A DNA stretch of 64,000 bases from Sisyra terminalis (Eukaryota > Arthropoda > Insecta > Neuroptera > Sisyridae). Shown here piece by piece: positions 1 through 15,200 of this stretch. Location: NCBI GenBank assembly GCA_958496175.1, contig OY292277.1, forward strand, positions 39,939,050 to 40,003,049, given 5' to 3'. The notes beneath the pieces are model-generated. The model saw only the letters and a list, made by a program, of their open reading frames with translations. It made no database searches and was not told where the DNA came from. Each line of letters opens with the position of its first letter. Position 1 is the stretch's first letter. The position numbers and the translations under genes are program-made.

Positions 1-175
1 GGGGAGAGATAAAAAGCTTCGATTTACAAAATAAATTCACATAATTTCAACTACTGTTTCTACAATCAATTACAAAACTTATTTTTTTTGCATTTCAATA
101 AGAACGTTTTTAAAAGTTTTTAAAAGGATTTAATTAATTTTTAAAAAAGATTATAAAAATTAATATTTTACTAAC

Positions 176-242
176 CTGGGTTTTCACTTAGTTCATCACG
201 CAACTCCAAATCAATTGGCTTGGAAAAGTCTTGATGAAATGC
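176..242 (-). CDS. Integrin alpha exon 10 (thigh domain, 22 codons)
   Basis: The acceptor is tttttcag at 243-250 and the donor CCAG/gttagt is at 174-176. It encodes AFHQDFSKPIDLELRDEL and four more residues, in phase 0 with exon 9 (..FTIIIQ). It ends in phase 1; the next exon is beyond the left edge. Confidence 0.85.
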
Positions 243-3200
243 CTGAAAAAGCACAACGTTTAATTGGCGTTGTTTTTAAACATATATATTTATTTGACTA
301 ACTTGAATAATAATGGTAAAGTTATCGCATCTTTCTACATTGACTGGTAAGTGTTCTACAAGATATTCTAGGGTAGATGTTGAATTGGATTCGGATTCGT
401 TTTGGTAAATGTTTGCTCGTTTGAAAACAGGATCGATGTTGAGTTTCATTGAAATGTTAGCGGTTTTTGCAACACCTGTTCCAAGATAATTGATGCAAGC
501 TCGAATAGAGAATTCAGTTGTGTCCAAACTGATTTCCTCGACAGAAGATATTATTCGACTGCGGAGGCGAGCTACAGGCCACGATTTTATGAGAACGGCG
601 TGTCCAGAACGATAAGCTCCTACTGCTAAATCTAAAATTGAAAAAAGGATAAACCTTGTCTAAAAGCTTTCTCATGGAAAATCTCATTATGTAAAATATA
701 TTGTCCCAGATAAATGCTGACAAAAAACACTAGCAATTTATCTACACCAAATCTTCTCTATCGTCTCCTAATTTCGTTGAAATTTCATTATTTTTATTTT
801 TAAATAATCATTGTTTTTCTTAAAAACAAAACTTGTTTGTCTTTTATAAAATTTCTATTTTTATTGAAATAACCAAATTGCTTTTCTTAAAAAGGAAACT
901 TTACGTTTCAAAAAAATAGTGCGATATTAGCTTTTAGACACTATAGAAAATATAGCTAATTTTTTAGGATTCATAACCCAAAAATTAGTCAACCGTAGTG
1001 GTAAACCAATTTTTTTAATGTTTAAAAGCTTTAAGCTTTAAGAAACCATTAAGCTTTAAATCATATAGGAAATTTGACTTAGTAATAAATGTTTCACTTG
1101 AAATTTTCCAATTTTCATTATAGAAGTTTAACTGGAAAATCAATTATTTTACAACTTTTTTTCAAAATTTACTTTTCTGTAAATGTGTTTATTTTCAAAG
1201 CTTAATTAAGCTTATTTATTTTAATACATATTGCAGTATATACGAATATTTGGTTTTTTAAAGTACTCTTTAACATCGGAGAAAGGCTCTTTACTCCAGG
1301 AAGGTTTATGACTCCTGTACTTGTGCGATGGAAATTCTTCAAGAGCTTTTCTTTACCAAAGAAAAGCTAGCAAGACTTAAACTTTTAGCCTTTTTTCCCT
1401 TCTTACTCTTTTTTTTTTCTATCAATACTTTCTATTCATCATTACTTTCTTTCAATAATTGAATCTAATTGCTGGGTACTATCCTGACAATATTTAACGG
1501 CAAGTCCGGTACTACCATTTTCTATACAGAAACAGTGGTTGGCCTCGGACTTCCGATTTTGGTCGAAAAAATTAGTATCACCCTTGATTTCTTATAAAGG
1601 TTATTTATCGTTACTTCATAACAACTGAGGTCTTTAGCGATTCTAGAGTTAATAAAAATCCGTTAACTGTTAAATATTGACAATTTACTCACTACTAAAT
1701 AAAACTCGGTACCCAATATTTTCGTAGCAGCTACCTTAACCACTTGTCCTCCGCAGATCAAATTAAATAGTGTCAAGATAGTACCCGGTAACTATATTCA
1801 ACTACTGACAAAAAGTAATAGATGAAAAAATAGAGCAAGAAGGGAAAGAAGTTAAAAGTTTGTCTTTTTGTTGCTTTTCTTTGGTAAAAAAAAGCTCCTT
1901 AAAAAATGTCCATCACCCTAGTACAGGAGTCATAAATCTTCCCGGAGTTGAGAGCCTTTTCTCAATGTTATAAATTATTCTTTAAAGAGCCAAATATTAG
2001 TATGTATGGCAATATGTTTTAGAATAAATAATATTACCGTTGTCTGAGCAATATATTTATTTTGGTTATTGCAGTTAATTTTTCATTATGTACTATTAAG
2101 AGCCACAAACATGATTATACTAGGTTGCTGGCTACTGTACTAGTAACTTCGATACTCGGTAAAGTACTGGGAGAATGATTAAGGATTTTTTGCCGTTTAG
2201 ACAGCCCAAGAATAGTTTGGAAAAACCGATTTAAAGACAGGATATACCAAAAACTGTATTTATTTTTTTGCTTAGCGAAGTTTATAATATAAATAATAGC
2301 TGAAGTGCCCGCGATGCCCAGACCTTCGTTATGTTATAAAGCACTATGAAATTTGTAATGTAAATATTTTGGCTGGTTACAGTAACAAAGATGTTTAAAA
2401 TAAAAGCTTGCTTTCGTCAAAGTATGAAAGTAAGTTACTTATATTTTCTTCGCAATAATATTAAAAATCATATCCTATATTGCCCGTCACTTAACATGGT
2501 TTCAACCCCTGCCAGATACTCCTAAACTTCAATAAATCATAATTTTACTTACGTCATAGTATAAAATCTTGATTTTATATATGTTACGTGGGTAACAATC
2601 AAAAGATATAATCTTAGTAGCCGGATAGTTTCGATAGTTTTTATATCTTACTAGACTTGTCAAAACTTTTATATAATAACGAAAGTCTGAACATTGCGGA
2701 CTCTTACTCTATAGCTCCTTGTAACCAAGAAATACTAGAAAGCTTGCTTATCCCGAAATTTGCATCCAGCATCTATCAATTTTGGTCAAACTAACTTGAC
2801 CGCTTGTCTACTAATAGACATTCTAGCGAAATTGGAAGCAAAAAGTTTCATTTCTTTTCATTCAATTGTAGAAAATTACGTTTTAAAGAAAAACAAAGAA
2901 TTTGAAAAAATATCAAAAATTTCTGTTAAAATATGTTTTATAAAGAACTGCTGCATTCTTTAGTTCTGATAACTTAGGTCTGTTAAATAACTTGTCTTGA
3001 GAAATGTTAGCATTAAAATTCTGCATGTGTTTTTGCATAAGCGTTAAGGTGGGGTTTCTTAAAAATAAAATTAATACCATTGTACAGATTTTCATCAATA
3101 TCAACTCCTCGAGATAAACTAAACCCAAATCCAAAGAGATTCGTATTAATCACTTCCGCTCGAATTTGTTGGGAATATTTCAAGCTCAATCCTCGAGAAG

Positions 3201-6200
3201 TTCCCAAATAGACATAGACACAACCACGTCCATCATCTTCATATGGTGCTCCAATTGCTACATCTAAAACCACAAAACAAATTTATTTATATAACATGTG
3301 AAACTTTTCCATCAACATCTCATGTTTAAATATTCTCTTTCCCATTAATTTTTACAAAAACACAAACCATCACAGTTCTGACGAATATAATGAAGTAGAT
3401 ACTTGCATATTTATTTCTCGTATTCTCTTCGTATTACTATGGTGTGGTGGAAAACTAAAAGTTACGACTATTCACCTAACCTGGTGGCCTTAAGTGATTT
3501 ACTTGGCAAACTTGTACGTTCTTGTAGCGCTACTTATGCTCCATCCTTGTACAAAAGCTTTTCTAAGACACTCTTAGTTTGGTTTACATATATAATAAGT
3601 AACTATAAGTTTCTTTTGAATAGATGAAAGACTAGTTAACTAACTAGTGCATAGAAATTGAATTAACGAACGAAAAAATACGCAAAACTTTGCCAAGATA
3701 TTTTCATGAGCTTTTTCTTGCGGTGAAAAAAGTTATTCGTTGATTTTAGAATGAGAAGCTTAATGAGAGCTTTTTTCCGAATAAGCGATTACCATTAAAT
3801 CCATCGCGGTTTAAGTCTCCCAAAGATGCAATTGCCGTTCCGAATTGAGATCCAGGTTCATTTTTGAACTCCAACGGCGGTTGTTTTTCGAACTTCCACT
3901 GCAAATAAAAATAATTTTAAGAGCTTGATTATTTCGTTTGGAAAAAATTAATACTTCATCGTAGTTAATGAAAACGTAGACAATGCCTTCGTCCATGGTA
4001 CGACCCATTTCATTGTTAGTGTTGTGGTGCGGTGCCCCCACAATGACGTCATCTAATCGATCTCCATTTATGTCAACGATGCACAAACTTGCACCGAAAT
4101 ATTCACCCATTTGCTCGCCCTGAAGTTCTTTGACAATGTTTATTTCTTGTTTGCGGAAAATTTCCTGATCCATTAGTTCAAAAAGAAAAACACGACCGTA
4201 ATAGTTGCCATCGCGAGGCGCACCAGCAGCGTAGAAACGTTTTTTCGGGGCGCTATGTAAAAATAGGCCGGAACTTACTGAATAACCTATATATAAAATA
4301 CAAAAGTACATTAATTTCGTAATTTCTTAAGTCATGAGATATAAATTTGAAATTTGCCACCAATGTTCATTTAACAACCTTTGTCTTCCCCTTAGATAAT
4401 ATCAAAACCGATAATAATTTGGTCCTATTTTCTTCTTAATTATTTTTTTATCTTAATTAGAGAAAAAATGCGTTATCATTATATAACTTTTTCTTAATCG
4501 TTTAAGCGTAGAATTACGTCCATCTGTACGTACAACCATTTGCGAATGCAGATTACCATGACGTAGATTACTCTGACGTAAAAGCATTTTTTGAACCACT
4601 GTACATAAATTTATATGCACAAATGGGTTTGTTTATTAATTATGATTTATAATAGGTTTTCTTTCATATATCTAAACTTCGTATAAAACAAGTTTAAACT
4701 CTCATTTTTAGTAATGCTTTTGAGTAAAATACACAAGGCTTCAAATTCCGCAACAATGAATTTTTCTTAGTTAAAAATGAAATTTTTAACTCAAATTCCC
4801 GAAAACACAAGATTGAGGAAAAAGAAGGGAATTCTTATTTAAGCAAATCCACAAAAAATCACAAACGCTTGATTTTGTTTTCATTTATGATATATTTTGC
4901 ACCTGTTATTTGGACCTATTGGATACTTTTTCAAAATTCCTTCCTGATCAGATGTCTACGTCGTATAAAGTATACATTTCCCAAATTTCATGTGTGTTTT
5001 GGGACAAATGATTTTATAAATGAGTAATTCTCATCAAATTCCGAAATAAGGTAAAAAAAATTATAAAGAATTTTTTCAATAATTTAATTTTTTGTCAATT
5101 TTGTAGTATTTGTATAACTAAACTTGACCAAAATAATGGTCCCCATAATAAACTTATTTTAGATGAATTATAAGAACGATTTATAATTTTAAAAGTGAGG
5201 GAATGATTTTTATAGGCCATACCGTCATTGAATACCGTAACTGTTATTGTTTGATAGATAGCAAAAAGTTTGGACCTTAACAGTTTTATTGTTATGTAAT
5301 TATAATACTCCTCGGTAAAGTGATATTTGTTGTCCTGCCCTGTCAACAAGAACTATTTATATTTTTGGTGGTCTCATTTTTAAACAGGAAGAACAGTGAA
5401 TTTAAGGAATAAATAAGTTAGTTATAAAACTAGTTCAAAAGGCAATACCTCATAAATCATCATTCTCTCGTTTAAATTTGAAATGTGGGAATTACTGTGA
5501 GGGAATGACGAAATGTAGTGTAACTTAAAAATTTTTGGAACATAAACTTTTGTTACATCTGAATTTTTGAGTATGTTTACTGTCTCTGACAATCTACTTT
5601 ACTGTTCAATCATTATTAACATATAGTAAATACCTCTATTTTTCTTCAATGTGAGGGAATGACGACTGAAAATGTAATCTTCAGATAATTTATATATTTT
5701 TTGGACAGATAGTACCCTAACACTTGTAAAATGACTAAAATATGTGAAATAATTTATAGTAATGCCAACAATCAAAAATCGATGAGAGCTTTCATGAATG
5801 ATTACTAATACATTCATATATCGATTGTTAGTAAAGATATGAGGAAATGATTTTCTTTTTTGGAACTCATTTGTTGTGAAAAATTTTTGATTTAAAAATT
5901 CAAAAATATCTTAATCTTAAGTTTGAAACATAGTGAAGGAATGATTTTCGGAGTACTATTTATTTAGTATTCTATAGAGATATTCATATAGTTCAAAAGT
6001 TGTAACCAACATCCTTAGCCCAAGTAATGTTCTTTTCAAGGAAAAAAATACCATCATAGGTCATTTAGATCTTTGTAAAAATTGAAATGACGAAAATTTC
6101 GAAATTTCATGAGAATTACCCATAAATAAATTAATAAGACTGCAATAAATTTTCTATAAATTTTTACTGTAAGTATAAGTATTATTATTACTTACTATAA

Positions 6201-9200
6201 GTGTTATTAATAATTTCGGTAATATTTTTTTCTTCAGCAACATTATAAGATATATTATTCACAATTTCACTTTAAAAAAAAATATAAAATATGAATACAG
6301 TTAGGTTCGAACTCACGTTCTTTTATATAAGTACTCCTATGCATTAAGTGTTTCATAATATGGCCCTTTACCTTACATACCAAATACTTTAACCACCAAT
6401 AAGTTATCCAACTTTGCAAAGTTTGTTTATATGAATGTTTATTTTTCCAAGAGACAATTTTTACACTTTAAAAACGATTTACTGTTCTATTTTTTAGGTC
6501 AACCAAAAAAGTCTAATGAAACATTTTTTATAACTTTTAAAGACTTTTCCATTGATGATATCTTACGCTTTTTACTGTCAAGAATTTTTTTTCATGTCTC
6601 AGTTCTACGTAGGGAATATCTTCCCTTTTTTATTATAATGACTGGGAAATTGTCTTGTATCTTCATACCGACGTGTTGTTCCATTTTTAGTTAAGAAATA
6701 GACCGACAGACAGACGAAAATTTTAAAAATGAAAAATTTGAAATGAAGACATCTTGAAACAAATATTTATTCTAAAATTTGAGTATACATTTAAGGGTAC
6801 AAATAGGCGTAAGAATTTTATATATTAGTATAGAAATATAGTATACACATACAATATAAAATTTACATAATTCTATACCTACGAGCTTTCTACAGTGGCA
6901 TAGCAATGCTATATGGTATAAGGGTTCTGAGATTACCATTGGATTTTTAAATAGTATTTAATGCAATTTTCAATGCTTATTCAATTAAAAATTCATTTCA
7001 AGAACAATACCTACTTCTTAAACTTTCTAACTCAGATTTATAGTGTTTTCCTTATTTCCATTAGTCATTATTCAATCAAGACTTTGAAACTAAGCATTTG
7101 AACTTAAAAGAAAAATAAGCACCTTAAGTTTGTACTTGCAGTAAACTGTAATTCATAAATTATAACTAGTTTAGACTTCCTTTCAATTGAAATTCTATTA
7201 TTTGAAATTTTCGTTTTAAATTTTTTAGATGAATCATTTTCATATTTTCAAAATAAGTCACATCTCTACAAAGTTGTTTAAGTTACTTATTTATTTATTA
7301 CTTGTTAGTCATTAATTCTGTCCTAGTTTTTCAAAGTTAGGAATAAAACTAAATTAAGAGAACTAATTTAGTTCGATAATTTGGTTTAAATAAATTTAAA
7401 TATTAGTCCAAAATGTTGTTCTACGAAAGTCGAAAAGCATATATTTTAAAAGAATAAATTACCAAAATAAGTTGTGACACCAATTTTTGTATTATAATAC
7501 GTGTCTGGAATTAAAACATTTCCATATTCATTGACGGCGATTTCTCGTTTACTAACGATGCCTTCATAATTATTGCTGGCATCCTTATATCGAATAATTC
7601 CTCCTTTCCAGTTATTAAGTCCTGGTGCCCCAATCAACAAATCGGATCCATCCAATTCAGACATGTGAACGGAGAACCCGGCCTCTCCAAAAGCGTAGCC
7701 GAACACGGGACTCGTTATTCCATTGAAATTTTGTAACGCTAGACGGAAATAATGCGACATAATATTAATTAATCATTTTTGGAAAATAATAAATAAATAA
7801 TGTCGCAACTAATTGCGATCAAATGTGTTGTAAATCGTACTTGCGTCAATTAGTGGCATTAATTTTTCAGCCGTGCGATTTGCGTCCGTTGTGTCGGGCA
7901 GCCAATAGCATAATCCATTGTTTAAATAAACGTTTTTATAGTTTTGGTTGACCCATCGTGGTCCACAAGCCTGTAATTCATTATTAATATCCATTTAGGA
8001 TGAGCCATGGTAAAGCGGAGAAAGAGAGAGAAGTGGCGAGCTGTAAACTATGCGCCAGTAAACTGTAGATAGATATTTATTAAATGTGTATTCACTAAAT
8101 TAAATGAGGCTGTCGGTTAAAATTAACGATATACACACAAAATCATCAAATACCGCATACCATATACCGCCAAAACTCACCACAAAACGCCCTCCTCGAC
8201 TCGGGGAACCATCGATGGCGGCTCCAAAATAGGCATGTTCTTTTCGATGTTTGAACGCAAAACCGTTAGCAGCCGTGTATTTTTCATTTCCTAATAAAAT
8301 TTTTAAATTAATAAAAAAAAAATCTGAAAATCATCAATACTACTTATTGAATATGTTTTGTTTTCAAACCAAAAGCGCATCCCATTGGTCAACAGTTCAA
8401 TTGTTTTCGTAATTATTATTGATTATAGTATCAAGTAGGCCATTTTTAGCGCAACTAAATTGAATTTAAATTGCACAAAATACATAATTATATGTATATT
8501 ATAAATAGGTTATTTAATTTCGTTTGCAATTTATCTCTGTTTATTCAAATATTATTTTGCATTCAATGTTTTTGGGGCAATTGCCAATTAATATTTACCA
8601 ACCAAAAACTGCACAAATAAAAAGGAAAACCCGTTAACATTTAATTAATGCCTAAACATAAAAAATAATATGTTCTATTGTTTACTTTATAGAAAACGTA
8701 TTGATAAATAATTATATGATTTATTTGAATTTTTCCCCAAATCCATTTCTAATTTAATCTGTTTGGAATGAAACTTCTACATTTCGTTAGACAATAGCTT
8801 TCATAAGGCTTTGGATAAAAGCGATAAGCTTTTTTGAACAATTTTTTTCAGCAAAATTAAAATTTTCTTTTTAGTTAGATTAACGTTACAAAATAGTGAA
8901 TAATTTGTGGTTCATAATTTTTTTTATTATTTAATTGCAAAGCATTGAAAATTCGAGACTTAACCGAGAATTCACTTTCCTCGGAAACTGCACGTCTACT
9001 TTTGATAAATCTTGATGATTTTTATAATTTTTATCTTAGGACTGTTATTGCATTATCAAAAAAAAAATTGCAATAGCGTGACGACATTGAATGATATAGC
9101 TCCAAAAAGGACCTCATTTTCCCACACAGTTTTACCCATTCTGTATTACATTGTAGTCGATTTTTTGGGCGGTTCCAGTCATAGATTATACCATTATCTT

Positions 9201-12200
9201 AAGATAGGTATTTAAAAGAAAAAAATTGTCTGTTTGATAAATCATACACAAAAAAAACATTTTTTCACAGATAGTGATATTTATCTTTCAGATCAAATTC
9301 TATCCGGAGGACAGAGAAAATATGTCTATTTTCATCTAAAAATAATTATATTTGCTGAATAAATGTGTTAGATTGATCCAAAAAAATTGTTTTTAACAAG
9401 TTTGTTATTATATTTAGGTATTGAGGACACAGTGCTCCTAGCCTTTAGTGTTGCAACTCTTAAACTATATCTAACAAAGAAATCTTATCTAATCAATAGC
9501 TATTTTAAAGATATGATCTCTCTCATGGATAGCCATGAGGATACTTAAGCGAAAATTTGCAATGTTTCTCTATCTTACGGGTAAAGTTTTATCTGGAAGA
9601 TATATACTGCTATCTAGAAGAAAAATGCCCTTACTTAATGCTACAATTTCGAAATCAATCTCGAACCTACAATTTTCGGTAAAAATTAATGTCTGATTTT
9701 CGTTTATTTTATGAATTATGCTAGGGAACATAATTATTTTTGAGATCGTTAGAAGTTCAAGGAATCAAAAAATATGATTTTGTTTTGCTGAAAATCTTTA
9801 ATTATACATTCTTCAACGAAGAATTACATAACTTTGGAAAAGCTTAGAAATTTGATCAAAATCACTGAAGAGAAATTTGTATCATAAGTCTTAATAAGTT
9901 GAATATTATATGCTTACAAAATTCAAATATTTTAAAATTAGGTATAATGGATTTGCATGTATGCTTTTTACAAAAACCAAAATCATAGAAAATTTTCAAA
10001 TCATACTGTTAAAATATATAATACTTTCCTGAGATTAAATCCTGAGCCTAAATTTATTCATCATATTCCGAAAATTTTTCCTAATCATGCAATAATGATA
10101 TTTTTTCATTTTTATTAGGCATTTCTCAGAAATACCTATTCGGAACACGAACTAAGTCGTCTTTAATAAATTTGAAGTTTCTAGCAAAAATTGTATTTCC
10201 TAAAAGATTTCACTTAAATAAACGAATCCATTTCGATGCCACTTTACGTTGCCTAAACGTTATCATAAAAATAAGTGCTTTTGAATTGATAAATTATTTG
10301 GATATATTAAGGTTCCCATATATAGACTTTGCAACGACATAGACATGGATCCCTACACATACTAAGCTCTAGTAACTCCTAAGCCTCACTTTTAACTTTG
10401 ACCACAAATAATTTCAATTTGAGAATATCATCTATAAACCAGTGTACCATAAGTCGGTGCAGGTCACTTTTACATTAAGAAATAAAATGTAACCTCCGGT
10501 TACCCTAAATGCCATAATATCCCCTCATCAGATCATGCTACATATATCGGAGTCGTCCTAGATCGAAAGCTCACGTGGAAGTACTATATTTTACAATAAA
10601 GGAAAGCGACTTGCAACAATTTCAAGAAACTACTCTGGCTACTGGGAAGACACTTAAAACCTTCCCTCGACAATAAAGTTTTTCTATATAAAGCAATAAA
10701 AATTCCAACCTGGACATACGGCATTTAGCTTTAGGGCTCTGCCAGCAAGTCTAGTAAAAAAATTATAGAATGAGTACAATTAAAAATGCTCAAACAAAAT
10801 GCTTCATGGTACATCACCAAAGAAATCCTTAAAATGGTCCTACGAATTCCAACGGTAGTCAGCAAAATTGAGACCTGTACCCAGAGCCGTAACTAGACAG
10901 GGGCAATAGGGGCACTTGCCTAGGGTCCAGAGTCCAGGGGGGCCCCGGAGGGGCCCAAGAAGACCCCGGTAAAAATTATCTCATTTATTTTCATTCGTAT
11001 TTTAATGAATATTCCAAATCACATATATAAGTAACACCACTGGTGGCTCAGATAGACGGGACCCAAAAAGGCCAGAATATGCTATTAGAATTTTTATTTA
11101 AAAAAAACATATTCATTTAATACTTAATATTCTATTGCACGCACTTGACGCACTATTCGTTTTATTGCTTACAGACCTTATCTTTAAAAAAAAGTGTGTA
11201 CAGTTTTGAATAGCACCCAATAAATAAAAAGCTGACTGAGCTCATGTTTTGTCTCCTGAAATATTGAAAAAAAATATTAGAAAGACTCTTAAATTGTTAA
11301 GAAAAATCGCGGAGCTACTCCTTGTTCGACTTACTTTTTTATAAACTGTATAAACAATCTGTTTTTACACTTATTACCTACTTATAATTAATTATAAGAA
11401 CATAATTCTAAGTGGGTGTTGATTAACTATGTGCGAATAATTTTGGTGTATTTTTGTGTTACGTTATTCTCCAAAAATATACAATATACTATATTCATTT
11501 TAAAACATTTAGTTTAAATTTCACTTTAAATACATATTTACTTAGTGAATTATATTTTTAATATTCTTTAAGATTAAATACTCCTATTTGTTTTTTATAA
11601 AATGTCTAAACAATTGTCTGGTGCACAAAAAATAAAAAATCAAAAACGAAAATTGGAGGAAGGAAAATTAATGTCGGAACAATTTTCAAAATGGTTGAAA
11701 AAAGAAACTGAGGAAAAATTGGACCCTGCGAGCGTACCTAGTACGTCCCAACAAAGTACGGATCCAACGGTCGATAATGCCACCGAAAAAGATAAAAATT
11801 TGATTGTTGGAAAGGACGCAGAACAAGAGAAAGTGCGCGATATAATTTTTTTCCTACCCAAGACGACAATATTCAAAGTGAAATAACTATTAATTACAAT
11901 GATCCGCCTTCTTGGCCACCGTTGAATAAAGATATAATTTACCTTCTGGTAAAACATGGACCAAATCAGGGCTGACTTTAATTTTGTGGCCATTGATTCA
12001 GGACGGAAATTGACAAGGGATTGGTTTTATGCGAACAAGCTCAATAAAGAATGTATAAAAAGAAAATGGATGATATATTCTGTAAAAGTAAATTCCATAT
12101 TTTGCTTCCCTTGTATGCTGTTTGGAAGCAAAACTACTACGCTTTCAAATCCAAAAAAAGGTTTTCAGGATTGGAAACATGTTAATCCCGTAATACCACA

Positions 12201-15200
12201 ACACGAAAATTCGTATGACCACAAAAGTAATTATGTTAAATGGAAAATGATGGAAAAAAATATTTTATCTGGAAATATGTTAGACGATTCCAATTTTTTT
12301 TATTGAGGGGGGTCCAATTTGAAGGTCTTGCCCAGGGCCCACAAAATCCACGTTACAGCTTTGCCTGTACCACCAAGTACTTGGAAAAATTGTACCATCA
12401 AAATCCAAATTGATGACGTCAGCCCTGGAACCTCAACCTGCAAGGCGATTGAAGAGGAAAGTGCTACGTGATTTACCTAATGCTAGACGCACCAGTGGGA
12501 AAGTTCTCTGGAATTCTGTCATCAAATTGGATGAAAGAACCATAGTCCTGATGGCTAATATATGTTTAATAATAAAAGAAATAAATATTGGAAAGTAATA
12601 TCGAGTTATCCTCTTGGTTATTTTCAAGACGGTGCATATATTATGAAATACAATTTTATTACTGAGTAAATAATACTTAATTTTCTTACTATCCATAAAT
12701 AAAACATCAGATTTTAAAAGTATAAAGCTTTTGATTCAACAAAGTGGAAATTTCAAAAAGAAAGATATAACAATATGTAAGTAATGTCACACAAATGTGA
12801 CCACCTGTGACATAAAAGTTGACTAAGGAGGTTAAAGAACCGTGAAATTTGTGTGATGTAATTTATATATGACTCCTTTGAGGTTTATGATTTTTCCGTA
12901 TTTTTACACTTTCAACCAAAAACATAATAATATATTTCTTATAACCGCTGTTTCCAATTACTCCTGCAATATCTCCCATAAAATTTTACAACCGTTCTAT
13001 AAAAATTCACCACAATTTTCAAGTGGTTTGTAATTCTGCAAATACGTTTAAGTATTTTTAAAAATACCCAACTTGAGTTACGATTGAAAACGTAAATTAG
13101 TAAAAGTATTTATACTGGTTCAAAAATTATGATCAATTTTTGACAAAAATAATAGAAACAAAAACATTTAATTATCTAAAAATTGTTCAAAAAAGCTTTT
13201 AGTACAGTTTTTGTTTTAATTTAAGCTTTAATTTTTATTTCCAAAACAATCATAAATGGCTTACTTTTCAAAATCTTAAATTCGAATATAGTGATTTATT
13301 GTTGGTAAATTTCTCAATAGAAGAAAAGTTTTTTCTTAAGACCTCAAAAAAATAGTGTAAAGTTTATCTTTCCGTGTTTTTTTTTTCTTCACCTGAATTA
13401 TTAATAAGATAGAATCTATCACCTTAAATAACATAGTTACTTTACACGAGTATCTGTTCTGTCGTCAATCTTGTAAGATAAAATTTACTTCATACATTAA
13501 TATTTTCTCTTATCACTCAAAATAGACTTAACAGATGCTAATGTATCAATCAATCTTCATCATTGTAAGCTAAACACAAAAACCACGCCTTAATACAAAA
13601 AAGCACAAGAAAAAGCTTCTAATATTTTCTTTTAAATATTTTATTTAGAAAATATGTTGGAAACAATGTAAATCTTCCCTCTTATATATATTTACGGATT
13701 AATAATACATTTTTATTATCTCTGTCAAAATTCATCTTGATCCCATCCGATCCCGCTTCGTTTCTTTAATATGTTTATATTCGAAGGGGATGTTTAAGAG
13801 GGTCGCGAAAATCGCGTTGCCGATGTTAACTTTTCGCACCTACTCGTTACATTCGGTACTCAAAAGCAAAAAGATAATACGTAGCTTTGTATATGTAATG
13901 TACTCGTATGTTTTATAAATATAAATCATTCTCAGTCCCATACAAATAAAAATGGCTGCGCCGCTCATTTTACCCTCACATTTCTTGTACTTTAGCCTAA
14001 AAGGAAATCCTATTGTCTAAACAATTTGTCATCATTGCTACTGTCAACTTAGTATAAGAATTTTCGAAACATTGGATTTAAGAAAAAATTGTTATATTCA
14101 GCATTAGGGATCAAAATTGGCTTAAATATCTCGTCCAAAAAAAATTTAAAATAAAAAACTTTTCAATTATATCACGGTGTTTAATATATTGATGATATAT
14201 TTTTTTTTATTTTTGAAGGTAACACCAAAAAATCTTCCACATTATTTACTTTATTATAGTATAGAGTAGAGGAAACAGAGAAGAAAAGTAGGTCTTGTAC
14301 GATTAATTACATACTACTAACTTCAGTACCCATCATAATTTAAATCCGTTAATTAAAAAATGCAAAAAATTATCAAACTTTCTAATCATGGTTGTACAAT
14401 TTGTATGATCTTTCCCACTTCTTAAGTCAACATTTTCTTGTAAAGACGAAGGTTTAAATTCTTATAAAAATTTTCCTCAAACTTAATACAAACTTTCCTC
14501 AAACTTTATACCCTCAATACCGAGGTACAAACAGAACGAATTCGTAATTATAAAATAAATTCTATTATTTTTTTAATTGTTATTTACCATCGCTCTATTA
14601 CTACTTACGTCTTTAACGAGTCTAGGGTTAATAAAAATCCGTATTCGAAAAATATCGAAAATTGGTTCCCACCACCTACCGGTTTTGAAGCGATCACTAT
14701 GACCATTCAGCTACCAATTGGCTAAATATTGTTTCTTTATTTTTAAGTATTTTTAGTCTCCCATAGTTTCTTCTTTTGCTTAAAAATCAGACATCAATCA
14801 CGAAATTGTCTTTCAATCTAATAAATATACGGTACTTAACTAAGTAAAGTGTGAACAAATCGTTCTCTGCATCTCTATCATGAATATTAGGGTGGTCCTT
14901 AATAGGGATGTTTTTGAATTTCTTTGTTCTCCGGAGCTCAAATGCTTCCAAATTGATTAAAAAAATCCCTGAAAATTTAAGCTTTTAATATTAACTTCAA
15001 GGTAGTCCTATTTCCAACTTAAGTTTATTATGAAAATAACGTAGGAAAAATTTAATTGTTCTTTAGAATTCTTTAACTCAGCGACAAATAAATCGAAAGT
15101 AACTAATCATATCATTTTTAATTGTAAATTTAACACTCTACAAAAGGAGTTCTTATGATTTTTCGTTAAATCTATTGGCTTAAGAATGCGGCACTAATGG

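Noticed and set aside
5095..5349. 84-codon minus-strand frame in an integrin intron
   Set aside because: It is AT-rich with no recognisable domain, and the integrin reading is complete without it.
6294..6420. tRNA-like sequence with gagttcgaacc
   Set aside because: The A box is poor, the box spacing is long and I cannot draw a cloverleaf. At most it is a SINE relic, so it is not called a tRNA.
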